Assembly: GCA_041178325.1 (NCBI GenBank)
Contig: JBEGVN010000076.1
Coordinates: 1 to 18,008 of the forward strand
From: UBA6136 sp041178325
Lineage (GTDB): Bacteria; Pseudomonadota; Gammaproteobacteria; Methylococcales; Methylococcaceae
DNA length: 18,008 nt
Reading direction: 5' to 3'
Part shown: positions 1-7,489 of the stretch, in pieces
Layout: every line of letters begins with the position of its first letter
Position numbering within the stretch: the stretch's first letter is position 1
Notes under the pieces: generated by a model
What the model was told of the DNA's origin: nothing
Databases searched by the model: none
The model's input: only the letters and a program-made list of their open reading frames with translations
Program-made: the position numbers and the translations under genes

Positions 1-3
1 CAT

Positions 4-53
4 GGTGAATAGCTTATGCTATTCACCCAATCTCATGCAAGCGTTATGAGATT
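4..53. repeat. Two tandem perfect inverted repeats (hairpins)
   Basis: GGTGAATAGC (4-13), loop TTAT, GCTATTCACC (18-27) is a perfect 10-bp stem. It is followed one base later by AATCTCAT (29-36), a 9-nt loop and ATGAGATT (46-53), a perfect 8-bp stem. The block and its flank to about 70 are clearly more AT-rich than the rest of the window. Neither stem is followed by a T tract on either strand, so they do not look like standard intrinsic terminators. The role is unknown: recombination or mobile-element end, REP-like element, or operator. The symmetry is certain and the function is not assigned. Confidence 0.6.
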
Positions 54-191
54 AAAAACAGATTAAACTCGTGAACACCGAACCCGACTTCCTGAAGAAT
101 GAAATGAAGAAACAGGCCGGATGGATACCTAAGATGCCCTCGGTCGTCCTGCGACGCACTGACTCAAAGCCTCGGGGGTCGGCGTGCATCC

Positions 192-356
192 ATGCACTTC
201 TTCGTTGCTCAATGGGCCACCTACAGTGTCGTTAACAGTGGCGACGCCTCAAGCTGGTATGACTTTAATTTCGACGGAATGACTAATACCGAAGACTTCG
301 AGATCATTAAGGCGAATTTCGGGAGGCACTGCAAGGCTCCTCCCCCGCCGGGATGA
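192..356 (+). pseudogene. Dockerin/EF-hand-like C-terminal fragment
   Basis: The 54-codon frame starting at ATG 192 ends in a single calcium-loop-like motif, D-F-N-F-D-G-M-T-N-T-E-D (fragment residues 24-35), followed by FEIIKANFG. This matches the dockerin type I/EF-hand pattern D-x-N-x-D-G-x-x-N-x-x-D with the usual hydrophobic helix after it. A Cys and a Pro tail follow. The frame is open upstream only to 108 (TGA at 105-107), and no signal peptide or body domain is present. It is therefore probably the 3' remnant of a larger secreted protein whose 5' part is lost or frameshifted. Its TGA (354-356) overlaps the ATG of the next gene as ATGA, which would suggest former translational coupling. 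It could instead be a chance small ORF. The motif match is good; the pseudogene status is inference. Confidence 0.4.
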
Positions 357-1420
357 CCCTATCCTCACATCGCCGGATGCGGATTTTTCCGATGCGTCTC
401 CGCATGTCTTTAGGGTTGGGTCTTTGGATATCATTCGTCCTGATGAGCCCTTCTACTCTCGCTGCAGGTAAAACCAAGGCGTTCACATTGCCGGTGCCGG
501 GCATGGTTCATGTTCCGGGAGGCGAATTCATGATGGGAAGCGAGGAGCGTGCTGCGCGACCTGATGAGCGCCCCGTCCACAAGGTCAAGGTGAGCCCCTT
601 CTGGCTGGATGCCACCGAGGTTACCAATGCCGAATTTCGGCGTTTTGTTGAAGCAACCCACTATGAGACCACTGCCGAAAAGGCGCCCACCAAGGAAGAA
701 ATTCTCGCCCAGTTGCCACCGGGCTCGCCTTCCCCCAAACCTGAGTCACTGTTCCCTGGTGCATTGGTTTTCGCTACGCCCAAGCAGCCCGGCCAATACT
801 GGTGGAAATGGGTGGCCGGGGCGAACTGGCGTCATCCAGAGGGTCCCGATTCAACGATCATCGGTAAGGATAATTTTCCGGTTGTCCAGGTGTCATGGTT
901 CGATGCCGAGGCATACGCGAAATGGTCCGGAAAAAGGCTTCCCACCGAAGCCGAATGGGAGTTTGCGGCCCGGGGCGGACTCAAGGAAAAAACCTATGCC
1001 TGGGGAAACGAGAATCCCTATCGGGGAAAATCGAAAGCCAATATCTGGCAGGGACAATTTCCGGTCGAAAATTCCGACCAGGACGGTTATCAGCGGGCCA
1101 GCCCTGTCAAAAGTTTCCCCCCCAATGGATATGGCCTCTATGACATGACCGGAAACGTCTGGGAATGGGTCTCCGACTGGTATCGCGCGGATGCCTATCA
1201 GGCCTTCTCAAGGGTTCCTCTCGCCGAAAATCCGGCTGGCCCGCCCGATAGCTGGGATCCGGAGGAGCCCTACGCCAAAAAGCGGACCCAGCGCGGGGGC
1301 TCATTCCTTTGTGATAAAAGTTACTGCCAAAGCTACCGGGTTTCGGCTCGCATGAAGTCCAGTCCTGACACCGGCCTCCTCCACACCGGATTTCGGTGCG
1401 CCAAGAGTTACTCTCCCTGA
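353..1420 (+). CDS. Secreted formylglycine-generating-enzyme-like protein (SUMF1/FGE-sulfatase family)
   Basis: 355 aa. The family converts a Cys (or Ser) in a CxPxR sulfatase motif to formylglycine; related members act on other targets or have lost activity. Visible features are the family opening VPGGEFMMGS (about residues 54-63), W-D-A-E-A-Y-A-K-W and LPTEAEWEFAARGG in the middle, GLYDMTGNVWEW, and a C-terminal RGGSFLCDKSYC...GFRCAK. The last block aligns with the FGE active site, and both copper-binding cysteines are present (Cys320 and Cys325, spacing C-x4-C). Most FGE-sulfatase domain proteins of other function lack this pair. The N-terminus is hydrophobic with an A-A-G type cleavage region near residue 38, so export is likely. 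The start at 353 overlaps the previous stop (ATGA); ATG 377 or 392 would give a more typical signal peptide, and none has a strong ribosome binding site. No sulfatase gene lies in the window. It converges with the next gene. Confidence 0.9.
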   Translation: MTLSSHRRMRIFPMRLRMSLGLGLWISFVLMSPSTLAAGKTKAFTLPVPGMVHVPGGEFMMGSEERAARPDERPVHKVKVSPFWLDATEVTNAEFRRFVEATHYETTAEKAPTKEEILAQLPPGSPSPKPESLFPGALVFATPKQPGQYWWKWVAGANWRHPEGPDSTIIGKDNFPVVQVSWFDAEAYAKWSGKRLPTEAEWEFAARGGLKEKTYAWGNENPYRGKSKANIWQGQFPVENSDQDGYQRASPVKSFPPNGYGLYDMTGNVWEWVSDWYRADAYQAFSRVPLAENPAGPPDSWDPEEPYAKKRTQRGGSFLCDKSYCQSYRVSARMKSSPDTGLLHTGFRCAKSYSP

Positions 1421-1445
1421 AAAAAGTGCCCATTCGCTGTGACCC

Positions 1446-2528
1446 TCAACCCGTCGGGATCGTCAGGAGCGGCGCCTGCGTTTTATCCGGCGATTCCACA
1501 AGCGTAAAAAGGAACATCAAAAAAGACAGCATCCGCTTGGACGTGATGTCCTTGTCGTCGATCCAGAACCAGTTCTTATGGTATGGAACACTAATAAAAG
1601 CATCCTCAGGCTTTCTGGGGCCACAATAGATCCGGATCAATGGCGACATGGCCTTCCCCCGGTGCTGATCTGCGGGCATCGTGGGATTGACCCTATCCTC
1701 AACGACATCAAGCGAAGGGACTTCGATGTAGGAAGCGAGCTCGACCAGAACATCGAGGACGGAACGGGTCAGAAGCGCGACCTCATGATCGTTGGACCCC
1801 AAGGATCCATAGACGATGTTAAGTTCTTCAACCTTCGGATTGAGATTCAGGAGCCCCCTGATCTCCCGAGACAGGCCTGAGACCTCTGGTTTTGAAGCAT
1901 CGCGGATAATAAAAAGGGTAGAGAGTTTGTCATTGATCTTCTGGGTCCGAAGACCAAAGGCGCCCGACAACTGGGCCGTTCGCATCAGCTCAATCAACCG
2001 GTAGAAATCAGGATGACCCCGCTTGAGACGAGCCTGCCCCCCATAGCGGTTTTCAAGCCCATTGATGGAATGAACCGTCAGCCGCAAGACGAGATCCGCT
2101 GGATACCCCGCCTGAATCAGCGAGATGACAGCACCCGGAGGAACCGGACTCATGAGACTTCGCGCGAATCGCTCCCCCACCATCGGGCTGTAGGTAACGG
2201 TGGGGCGATCCGCATAGCTTCCTATCCCCCCGATCATTTGCGCGGGATAAACCGGCGAGGGGGCATTGAACCATGAGCCGTTGAGATTGACCGAGCCTTG
2301 TACCTGATACTGGCTGATGATCGAGGCCACATCCAGGAAGACCGGCGCATCGCCATAGCGCAGCTTGACGAGGTTAAGCATCATCTCCTCTTTCCAGGAT
2401 TCGGAAATCGCGATGTTGTAGTCGATCCGATCCTGTCCAAGGAATCCCGGCCCCAATCCACTGCAACCCGAGACAACCCAAGTGAAGGCCAGAGCAATTG
2501 CCTCAAGCCTCAGCCTTCCAATTTTCAT
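1446..2528 (-). CDS. Conserved hypothetical lipoprotein
   Basis: 360 aa. A type II signal peptide with lipobox V-S-G-C places the lipidated Cys at residue 22. The +2 residue is Ser, which in the E. coli Lol rule favours outer-membrane sorting. The mature part starts with a polar segment and then carries a stretch of the kind W-K-E-E-M-M-L-N-L-V-K-L-R-Y-G-D-A-P-V-F-L-D-V (about residues 45-67), which looks like the most conserved-type block; no cysteine-rich or catalytic motif is seen. I recognise the general type (proteobacterial hypothetical lipoproteins) but no named function. It lies 29 nt downstream of the glycoside hydrolase gene on the same strand, so co-transcription is likely. No good ribosome binding site precedes the ATG, which again fits dependence on the upstream gene. 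A run of six T follows the stop on the coding strand but has no convincing stem. Confidence 0.85.
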   Translation of the reverse strand: MKIGRLRLEAIALAFTWVVSGCSGLGPGFLGQDRIDYNIAISESWKEEMMLNLVKLRYGDAPVFLDVASIISQYQVQGSVNLNGSWFNAPSPVYPAQMIGGIGSYADRPTVTYSPMVGERFARSLMSPVPPGAVISLIQAGYPADLVLRLTVHSINGLENRYGGQARLKRGHPDFYRLIELMRTAQLSGAFGLRTQKINDKLSTLFIIRDASKPEVSGLSREIRGLLNLNPKVEELNIVYGSLGSNDHEVALLTRSVLDVLVELASYIEVPSLDVVEDRVNPTMPADQHRGKAMSPLIRIYCGPRKPEDAFISVPYHKNWFWIDDKDITSKRMLSFLMFLFTLVESPDKTQAPLLTIPTG

Positions 2529-2557
2529 GAGGAGGTCTGCCCGGAGATACCCTCAGA

Positions 2558-5281
2558 TCATGCTGATTCAGAAGGATGAGTTACCCTCTCTGCGTAAGCT
2601 TTTTTACCGCCTGCGAGGATGGTTTCAGAGGTGATCGTTCCAAAAAGATGCAGGGTCCTCGCGATAACACCGGTCCATCCCGTTTGGTGACTGGCTCCAA
2701 TACCGGCGCCATTGTCCCCATGGAAATATTCGTAAAAAAGAAGGTAGTCCCTCCAGTGGGGATCATTTTGAAACAGGTCAACACCCCCAAAGACGGGACG
2801 ATGACCTTGTTCATCACGCAGGAAAATTCGCGCAAGACGATGTGAAATTTCTTCGGCAACCTCAAAGAGGTTCATCAACTGACCGGATCCTGTGGGGCAT
2901 TCCACCTTGAAGGTATCGCCGTAATAACCAAAGTACTGAATCAGCGCGCGGATGATCAGTGCATTAACCGGCATCCAGACCGGCCCCCGCCAATTGGAGT
3001 TACCCCCGAACATTCCCGAATCAGATTCGGCCGGAAGATACCCCACCCGGTATTCCTGCCCCGCAAGATTGACCACATACGGATGGTCGGCGTGATAACG
3101 GGAGAGGGATCGAATTCCGAAGGGGCTTAAAAACTCCGCTTCATCCAGCATCCGGCTCAGAACTCTTCGGAGCTTACTTTCATCCAGAATCGATGCGAGG
3201 CGACGTCCACTCTCCCCCTGTATCCTTGGGTCATGGATGGCTTGAAGGAGTTCGGGGCGGGCATCCATGAAACGCTTGAATTTCAGCCATACCTTGGGGT
3301 ACTTCGCGATCGCTTCACCCTCGAACACGGTAGCGGCACAGAAAGGAAGGAGTCCGACAATCGATCGCACCCGAAGGCGTTCAGATCGACCATCCGGCAT
3401 CCGAAGGACGTCATAGAAAAAGCCGTCCTCCTCATCCCAGAGACTGGTTCCGCTGGTCTCGTTGGTTATCGCATCTGCAATCCATAGGTAATGCTCGGTG
3501 AATTTCAGCGCCATGTCGGTGTAAGAGGGATCATGCAGCGAGAGTTCGGCAGAAATTTCGAGCATGTTCTGGCAGAAAAGTGCCATCCACGCCGTTCCGT
3601 CCGCCTGCTCGAGAACGCCCCCTCCCGGCAGGTGCTGGTTTCGATCAAAGACGCCGATATTGTCGAGGCCGAGAAAACCCCCTTCAAAAACGTTTCGGCC
3701 CTGAAGATCCTTGCGATTGACCCACCAGGTGAAGTTCAAAAGCAGCTTGTTGAAGACGGTCTTGAGCCAGACGATATCGCCCTCCCCCAGGCTCGCCTTT
3801 TCCAGCCGATAGGTGAAAATGGTCGACCAGGCCTGGACCGGTGGATTGACGTCACCAAAGTTCCACTCATAAGCCGGAATCTGCCCATTGGGATGCATGT
3901 ATCGCTCCTCCAGCACCAGATTCAGCTGCTCTTTTCCAAATGCCGGATCCACCAGCGTCAGCGCGATGACATGAAAGGCGAGGTCCCAGGAGGCGTACCA
4001 GGGATACTCCCATTTGTCCGGCATCGACAGCACATCCCCGTTGTACATGTGATGCCAGTCGCGATTGCGTGAAGGGGAGCCCGAGAGATTCTGTGCGACC
4101 GAGGCCTCACGATCCTCCAGCCACTGGTCGACATCGTAGAAGTAGTACTGCTTGCTCCATAAGAGCCCGGAGAGCGCCTGCCGCATCACCAGGGCCTCAT
4201 CGGGGGTGAGACTCTTGGGTGTCAGTTGAGAATAAAAGGTATCGGCTTCGGCTTTTCGCTGGGCAATCAACGGGTCGAATTGATCCATCGGGAACTTCGA
4301 GCCTTTGGGTGCATCCCCCATGGAAGAAAGGACCAGTCGAACCGATTTAGCCTCACCGGGATCAAGGTCCAGCCCATAGCGAAGCGCCACCTTGGTTCCC
4401 ACACGCTCTGGATTGATGGCCTCGTCATGGCCATGAATTATGTATTCATGGATGCCATCCTTGACATAGGGGAAAGCATTCGGAACTCCTTGAATCCTTT
4501 GGGTGTTGGTCTCGTTTTCCGTAAACAGGGCCTCTTGCGACTCATCCGCCCAGAGCATGTAGCGCCCAAGACGCTGATCACTGGCGCCGATCAGAAGACC
4601 CTCCTCTGCGTGTTCCAGCACTTCAAGTCTTGGCCTCTGTTCGGGAAGATTCCATTCGGGAAGATTTCTGAACCAAAGTGTCGGAAGAACTTGAAGGTGA
4701 GCTCTGTCGGGCCCCTGATTGTGGATTCGAATATGGATAAGCAGGCTTTCGGGAGTGGCCTTGGCGTACTCGACAAAGACATCAAAATAGCGCGCTTGAT
4801 CGAAGATGCCCGTGTTCACCAGTTCGAATTCAAAATCCCCTCGCCCTCGTGCCCGATTGGTTTTCACCAGATCCGCATAGGGAAATTGATCCTGCGGATA
4901 CTTGTAGAGGTATTTCATGTAGGAATGGGTCGGCGTGTTGTCAAGATAGTAGTAGTACTCCTTGACGTCTTCGCCGTGATTTCCTTCGCTATTGGTCAGG
5001 CCAAACAGCCTTTCCTTGAGGATTGGATCCTTTCCATTCCAAAGTGCCACGGCAAAACACAGACGCTGCTGGTCATCTGAGATTCCGGCAAGGCCATCCT
5101 CCCCCCAGCGGTAGGCCCGGGATCGGGCCTGATCATGACTGAAATCATTCCACGCATCACCTGAACGACTAAGATCCTCCCGGACCGTGCCCCACTGGCG
5201 TTCACTGAGATAGGGGCCCCACTTCTTCCACGGGAGCTCATGATGGGCCTCCTGACTGAGTCTCAGCTTTTCCTCGTTCAC
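2558..5281 (-). CDS. GH63/MGH1-like glycoside hydrolase (glucosidase)
   Basis: About 907 aa, cytoplasmic (no signal peptide). The N-terminal block PWKKWGPYLSERQWGTVRED, then HDQARSRAYRWGEDGLAGISD and RLFGLTNSEGNHGEDVKEYY, is typical of the large bacterial 'glucosidase' group with a GH63-like C-terminal (alpha/alpha)6 barrel. Likely catalytic surroundings are YASWDLAFH (Asp at about 433), NWRGPVWMPVNAL (about 763-773) and the C-terminal YEYFHGDNG...GASHQTGWTG (about 850-871), which should hold the general base Glu. The substrate is probably an alpha-glucoside or related glycan, not determined. Start choice: GTG at 5281 has GAGG eight bases upstream (5290-5293); an upstream TTG at 5311 is in frame but has no usable ribosome binding site. 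It is probably the first gene of an operon with the downstream lipoprotein. Length and all core motifs look intact. Confidence 0.92.
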   Translation of the reverse strand: MNEEKLRLSQEAHHELPWKKWGPYLSERQWGTVREDLSRSGDAWNDFSHDQARSRAYRWGEDGLAGISDDQQRLCFAVALWNGKDPILKERLFGLTNSEGNHGEDVKEYYYYLDNTPTHSYMKYLYKYPQDQFPYADLVKTNRARGRGDFEFELVNTGIFDQARYFDVFVEYAKATPESLLIHIRIHNQGPDRAHLQVLPTLWFRNLPEWNLPEQRPRLEVLEHAEEGLLIGASDQRLGRYMLWADESQEALFTENETNTQRIQGVPNAFPYVKDGIHEYIIHGHDEAINPERVGTKVALRYGLDLDPGEAKSVRLVLSSMGDAPKGSKFPMDQFDPLIAQRKAEADTFYSQLTPKSLTPDEALVMRQALSGLLWSKQYYFYDVDQWLEDREASVAQNLSGSPSRNRDWHHMYNGDVLSMPDKWEYPWYASWDLAFHVIALTLVDPAFGKEQLNLVLEERYMHPNGQIPAYEWNFGDVNPPVQAWSTIFTYRLEKASLGEGDIVWLKTVFNKLLLNFTWWVNRKDLQGRNVFEGGFLGLDNIGVFDRNQHLPGGGVLEQADGTAWMALFCQNMLEISAELSLHDPSYTDMALKFTEHYLWIADAITNETSGTSLWDEEDGFFYDVLRMPDGRSERLRVRSIVGLLPFCAATVFEGEAIAKYPKVWLKFKRFMDARPELLQAIHDPRIQGESGRRLASILDESKLRRVLSRMLDEAEFLSPFGIRSLSRYHADHPYVVNLAGQEYRVGYLPAESDSGMFGGNSNWRGPVWMPVNALIIRALIQYFGYYGDTFKVECPTGSGQLMNLFEVAEEISHRLARIFLRDEQGHRPVFGGVDLFQNDPHWRDYLLFYEYFHGDNGAGIGASHQTGWTGVIARTLHLFGTITSETILAGGKKAYAERVTHPSESA

Positions 5282-5289
5282 GGTATCAA

Positions 5290-5293
5290 CCTC
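5290..5293 (-). promoter_or_regulatory. Ribosome binding site deciding the GTG start of the glycoside hydrolase
   Basis: On the minus strand GAGG lies 8 bases before GTG (5281-5279). The upstream in-frame TTG at 5311 has only CCGGA directly against it. This favours GTG as the start. Confidence 0.55.
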
Positions 5294-5396
5294 GGTGTGT
5301 TTAGTGCGCAATCCGGAAAAAACTCGTTTGGGACTTTATTCCGTCGTTTTCTCGAGGCCCTCATATTTGCTCTTCACACACCACTCCACTATCAGT

Positions 5397-5420
5397 AAAA
5401 ACCCAGAGGGCTCTCCTCTG
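5397..5420 (-). terminator. Rho-independent terminator of the SYLF gene
   Basis: On the minus strand CAGAGG (5420-5415), a 5-nt loop and CCTCTG (5409-5404) form a 6-bp GC-containing stem, followed after GG by TTTTT (5401-5397). It starts 29 bases after the stop codon of the SYLF lipoprotein gene, in the right orientation. It separates that gene from the glycoside hydrolase operon downstream. Confidence 0.75.
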
Positions 5421-5449
5421 CGGAAGGGGAGCATCATTCGGGCAAGGCT

Positions 5450-6007
5450 TTAGGGATTAATCTTCGAGATTTTTGACCCCTGAACGCCCAGCCCCCCCAT
5501 CAGGCCCTTCTGCCCCGATATAAAGGCGTACACATCACTTCTCCCCGTGGTCGTGGTAAGGGTTTTTGCGACACCTGCATCCACAACCACCACGCTGGGA
5601 CCGACACCCACTTCCCAACCACTGCTCTGGTCGAGATAGTTGAGCGCGCTTTCCTTCATGAAGAACATCACATAATCAAAGGTTTGCGCGCCCGCCTGAA
5701 GTCCGTATGAACCGGCTACGAGGTTGTAATAGCCGATCGTCTTTCCACGCTTGATCAGTTCCCCTTTCCCGTACTGGGCTCCGCCAATAAATCCGGCTTT
5801 CACCACCCCGGGGAAAACAAGAATCGCCCGGGCATCGCGCGCCAGATTTCTGGCTGAAGGGGTCGTCGCATAAAGATTTCGAAGCGCGATATGCGCTTTG
5901 GCATCCATGTCCGCCCGGGCCTCGTAATCAGGCTTGTCGTCAAAGGTTTGACAACCGGCGAATAAAAGATGACCTGACAAGATGATCAGACTCAGTAATA
6001 GCCGCAT
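5450..6007 (-). CDS. SYLF-domain (Ysc84-type) lipoprotein
   Basis: 185 aa. The signal sequence ends in lipobox L-F-A-G-C, with the lipidated Cys at residue 19 and Gln at +2 (outer-membrane type). The rest is one SYLF domain: A-R-D-A-R-A-I-L-V-F-P-G-V-V-K-A-G-F-I-G-G (about 57-77), G-x-G-x-x-x-x-R (78-87), Y-Y-N-L-V-A-G-S-Y-G-L-Q-A-G-A-Q (93-108), a hydrophobic F-D-Y-V-M-F-F-M stretch (110-117) and a C-terminal Y-A-F-I-S-G-Q-K-G-L-M-G-G (160-172). SYLF domains bind phospholipids or phosphoinositides in characterised members; here a periplasmic lipid-binding role is inferred. The start at 6007 was chosen because it gives a compact lipoprotein signal; the longer frame from a GTG at 6136 adds 43 residues without any signal logic. 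The gene ends in its own terminator and is divergent from the patatin gene. Confidence 0.92.
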   Translation of the reverse strand: MRLLLSLIILSGHLLFAGCQTFDDKPDYEARADMDAKAHIALRNLYATTPSARNLARDARAILVFPGVVKAGFIGGAQYGKGELIKRGKTIGYYNLVAGSYGLQAGAQTFDYVMFFMKESALNYLDQSSGWEVGVGPSVVVVDAGVAKTLTTTTGRSDVYAFISGQKGLMGGLGVQGSKISKINP

Positions 6008-6166
6008 CGTCCCATACCCCCATGATTTTGCTTGAACAACCGCCGCAGCGATCCAAATCGAGCGCTTTATGCTGAAAAGTGACTCAGCAGGGACATTTGG
6101 CCAGAGCCCTCGTAGAGAGCCACCTCGTGTCAACACCTACCCCATCGGCAAGACTCCCTATTGAGG

Positions 6167-6196
6167 CCCTCTTATGATCATGGCATCTCTAGAGGG
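6167..6196. repeat. Inverted repeat in the SYLF/patatin divergent region
   Basis: CCCTCT (6167-6172) pairs with AGAGGG (6191-6196), and the palindrome ATGATCAT (6174-6181) sits between them. It lies in the 250-bp divergent gap (6008-6257), 62 bases before the patatin start, and could be an operator. I found no convincing -35/-10 pair in this gap on either strand. Confidence 0.3.
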
Positions 6197-6257
6197 TGAA
6201 GGCAGCAAGACTCCAGTTGCCTGCCCCCTTTGATCTTTTAACCCTTGGCAGATATCC

Positions 6258-7457
6258 ATGCGAATCGAAACCGCGCTATTTTCGGGACTTTTGATCGTTC
6301 TCGGGATCTTGAATTCAGGCTGCTCGCTCCCCGGAAGACTCCCAGCGGTCCCTCAGGGACTCACATCAAAAGCCGAAATTGCCGGGCTTCCGGGTGTTCG
6401 CTATGTCATTGCTTCAGGTGACATGCCCGAATTGACCCAAGAAGGGATCGAGAGCGTTCTGCGCGAGAAGGCCTTAAGAAAGGATCAGGGTCTTCCGACC
6501 GATCCTTTGCCAAAGGCCAGTTTCCTCGCGCTTTCGGGTGGTGGTGATGATGGAGCCTTTGGTGCAGGACTCCTTAATGGCTGGACCCGGGCGGGCACGC
6601 GTCCTGTATTCAAGCTCGTCACCGGCATCAGTACGGGCGCACTCCTTGCACCCTTTGCTTTTATCGGGCCAGATCAGGATGTAACCCTGACCCGTGTGTA
6701 TACGCAGTCCACACCGAAGGACATTCTGGAGGAACGCAGCTTTCTTTCCGCGATCAGTGATGATGCGCTGGCCGACAATGCCCCTTTGGGACGCTTGCTG
6801 GAGCGTTATGTCACCCAGGACCTTTTGAAAGCGATTGCAAGGGAATACGCCAAAGGCCGTTTGCTGCTCATTGCAACGACCAACCTGGATTCACGCCAGG
6901 CGGTGATCTGGAACATGACCCGGATTGCTGCCAGCGGCCATCCGAAGGCACTTCCCCTGTTCCGCCAGATCATGCTTGCCTCGGCTGCCATTCCCGGCGC
7001 GTTTCCACCGGCCATGATTGATGTCGCTGTAGAAGGCAGACCCTATCAGGAGATGCACGTTGATGGCGGCGCCATGGCGCAGGTCTTCTTGTATCCCCCT
7101 GCCTTCAAACTCGGCGAACTTGGGAGGACCATGGGTCTTGAAAGGGAACGGGAGCTTTTTCTGATCCGAAATTCACGTCTGGATGCAGAGTGGAGCGAAG
7201 TGCAACGTCAGACACTATCGATCGCCGGAAGAGCGATCAGTTCGCTGATTCAAACGCAAGGTGCAGGAGATCTGTATCGCATTTATGCCATTGCCCAACG
7301 CGACAATGTGTCTTACCACCTCGCCTACATTCCAGAGAGTTTCAAGGCTGTGCATCGGGAAGAATTCGATCCTTCCTACATGAAAGCCCTCTACCAGCGT
7401 GGTTTTGATATGGCCATAAAAGGGTACCCATGGAAGTCCAAACCGCCAGACCTTTAA
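6258..7457 (+). CDS. Patatin-like phospholipase, lipoprotein
   Basis: 399 aa. Lipobox L-N-S-G-C gives the lipidated Cys at residue 22 with Ser at +2, so outer-membrane anchoring is likely. The patatin fold is marked by the oxyanion-hole motif S-G-G-G-D-D-G-A-F-G-A-G (93-104), the nucleophile elbow G-I-S-T-G with Ser125, and D-G-G with Asp269, which together make the Ser-Asp dyad complete. A-S-A-A-I-P-G-A-F-P-P (241-251) is the usual patatin segment before the Asp. It should hydrolyse acyl esters of phospholipids or related lipids; the substrate is unknown. Unlike toxin-type patatins such as ExoU it has a lipoprotein signal, so it acts in the envelope. The Shine-Dalgarno is weak. It is divergent from the SYLF lipoprotein and converges with the SNF2 gene. 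Confidence 0.93.
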   Translation: MRIETALFSGLLIVLGILNSGCSLPGRLPAVPQGLTSKAEIAGLPGVRYVIASGDMPELTQEGIESVLREKALRKDQGLPTDPLPKASFLALSGGGDDGAFGAGLLNGWTRAGTRPVFKLVTGISTGALLAPFAFIGPDQDVTLTRVYTQSTPKDILEERSFLSAISDDALADNAPLGRLLERYVTQDLLKAIAREYAKGRLLLIATTNLDSRQAVIWNMTRIAASGHPKALPLFRQIMLASAAIPGAFPPAMIDVAVEGRPYQEMHVDGGAMAQVFLYPPAFKLGELGRTMGLERERELFLIRNSRLDAEWSEVQRQTLSIAGRAISSLIQTQGAGDLYRIYAIAQRDNVSYHLAYIPESFKAVHREEFDPSYMKALYQRGFDMAIKGYPWKSKPPDL

Positions 7458-7489
7458 AGCCTGAGGCTAATTTGCCCAATACCCCCGCA

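Noticed and set aside
37..49. attC-like right core site (CAAGCGTTA)
   Set aside because: The core would read GTTATGA, which does not fit GTTRRRY, and no matching left half or integrase is in the window.
71..235. 54-codon GTG frame over the left edge
   Set aside because: No recognisable domain, no good ribosome binding site, and it overlaps the dockerin-like frame, which has a real motif.
1421..1445. T6 run after the lipoprotein stop as a terminator
   Set aside because: No convincing GC-rich stem precedes the run.
4226..5080. 284-codon plus-strand open frame opposite the glycoside hydrolase
   Set aside because: Antisense to conserved GH63 motifs, and its translation has no recognisable family.
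6128..6133. Perfect TTGACA on the minus strand upstream of the SYLF gene
   Set aside because: No acceptable -10 element at 16-18 bp spacing (the sequence there is AGGGCT).
6008..6136. Longer GTG start for the SYLF protein
   Set aside because: The added 43 residues destroy the lipoprotein signal logic; ATG 6007 gives a compact signal with lipobox.
7458..7468. Small hairpin AGCC-TGA-GGCT between the patatin and SNF2 genes
   Set aside because: Only a 4-bp stem with a weak T tract; too little to call a terminator.
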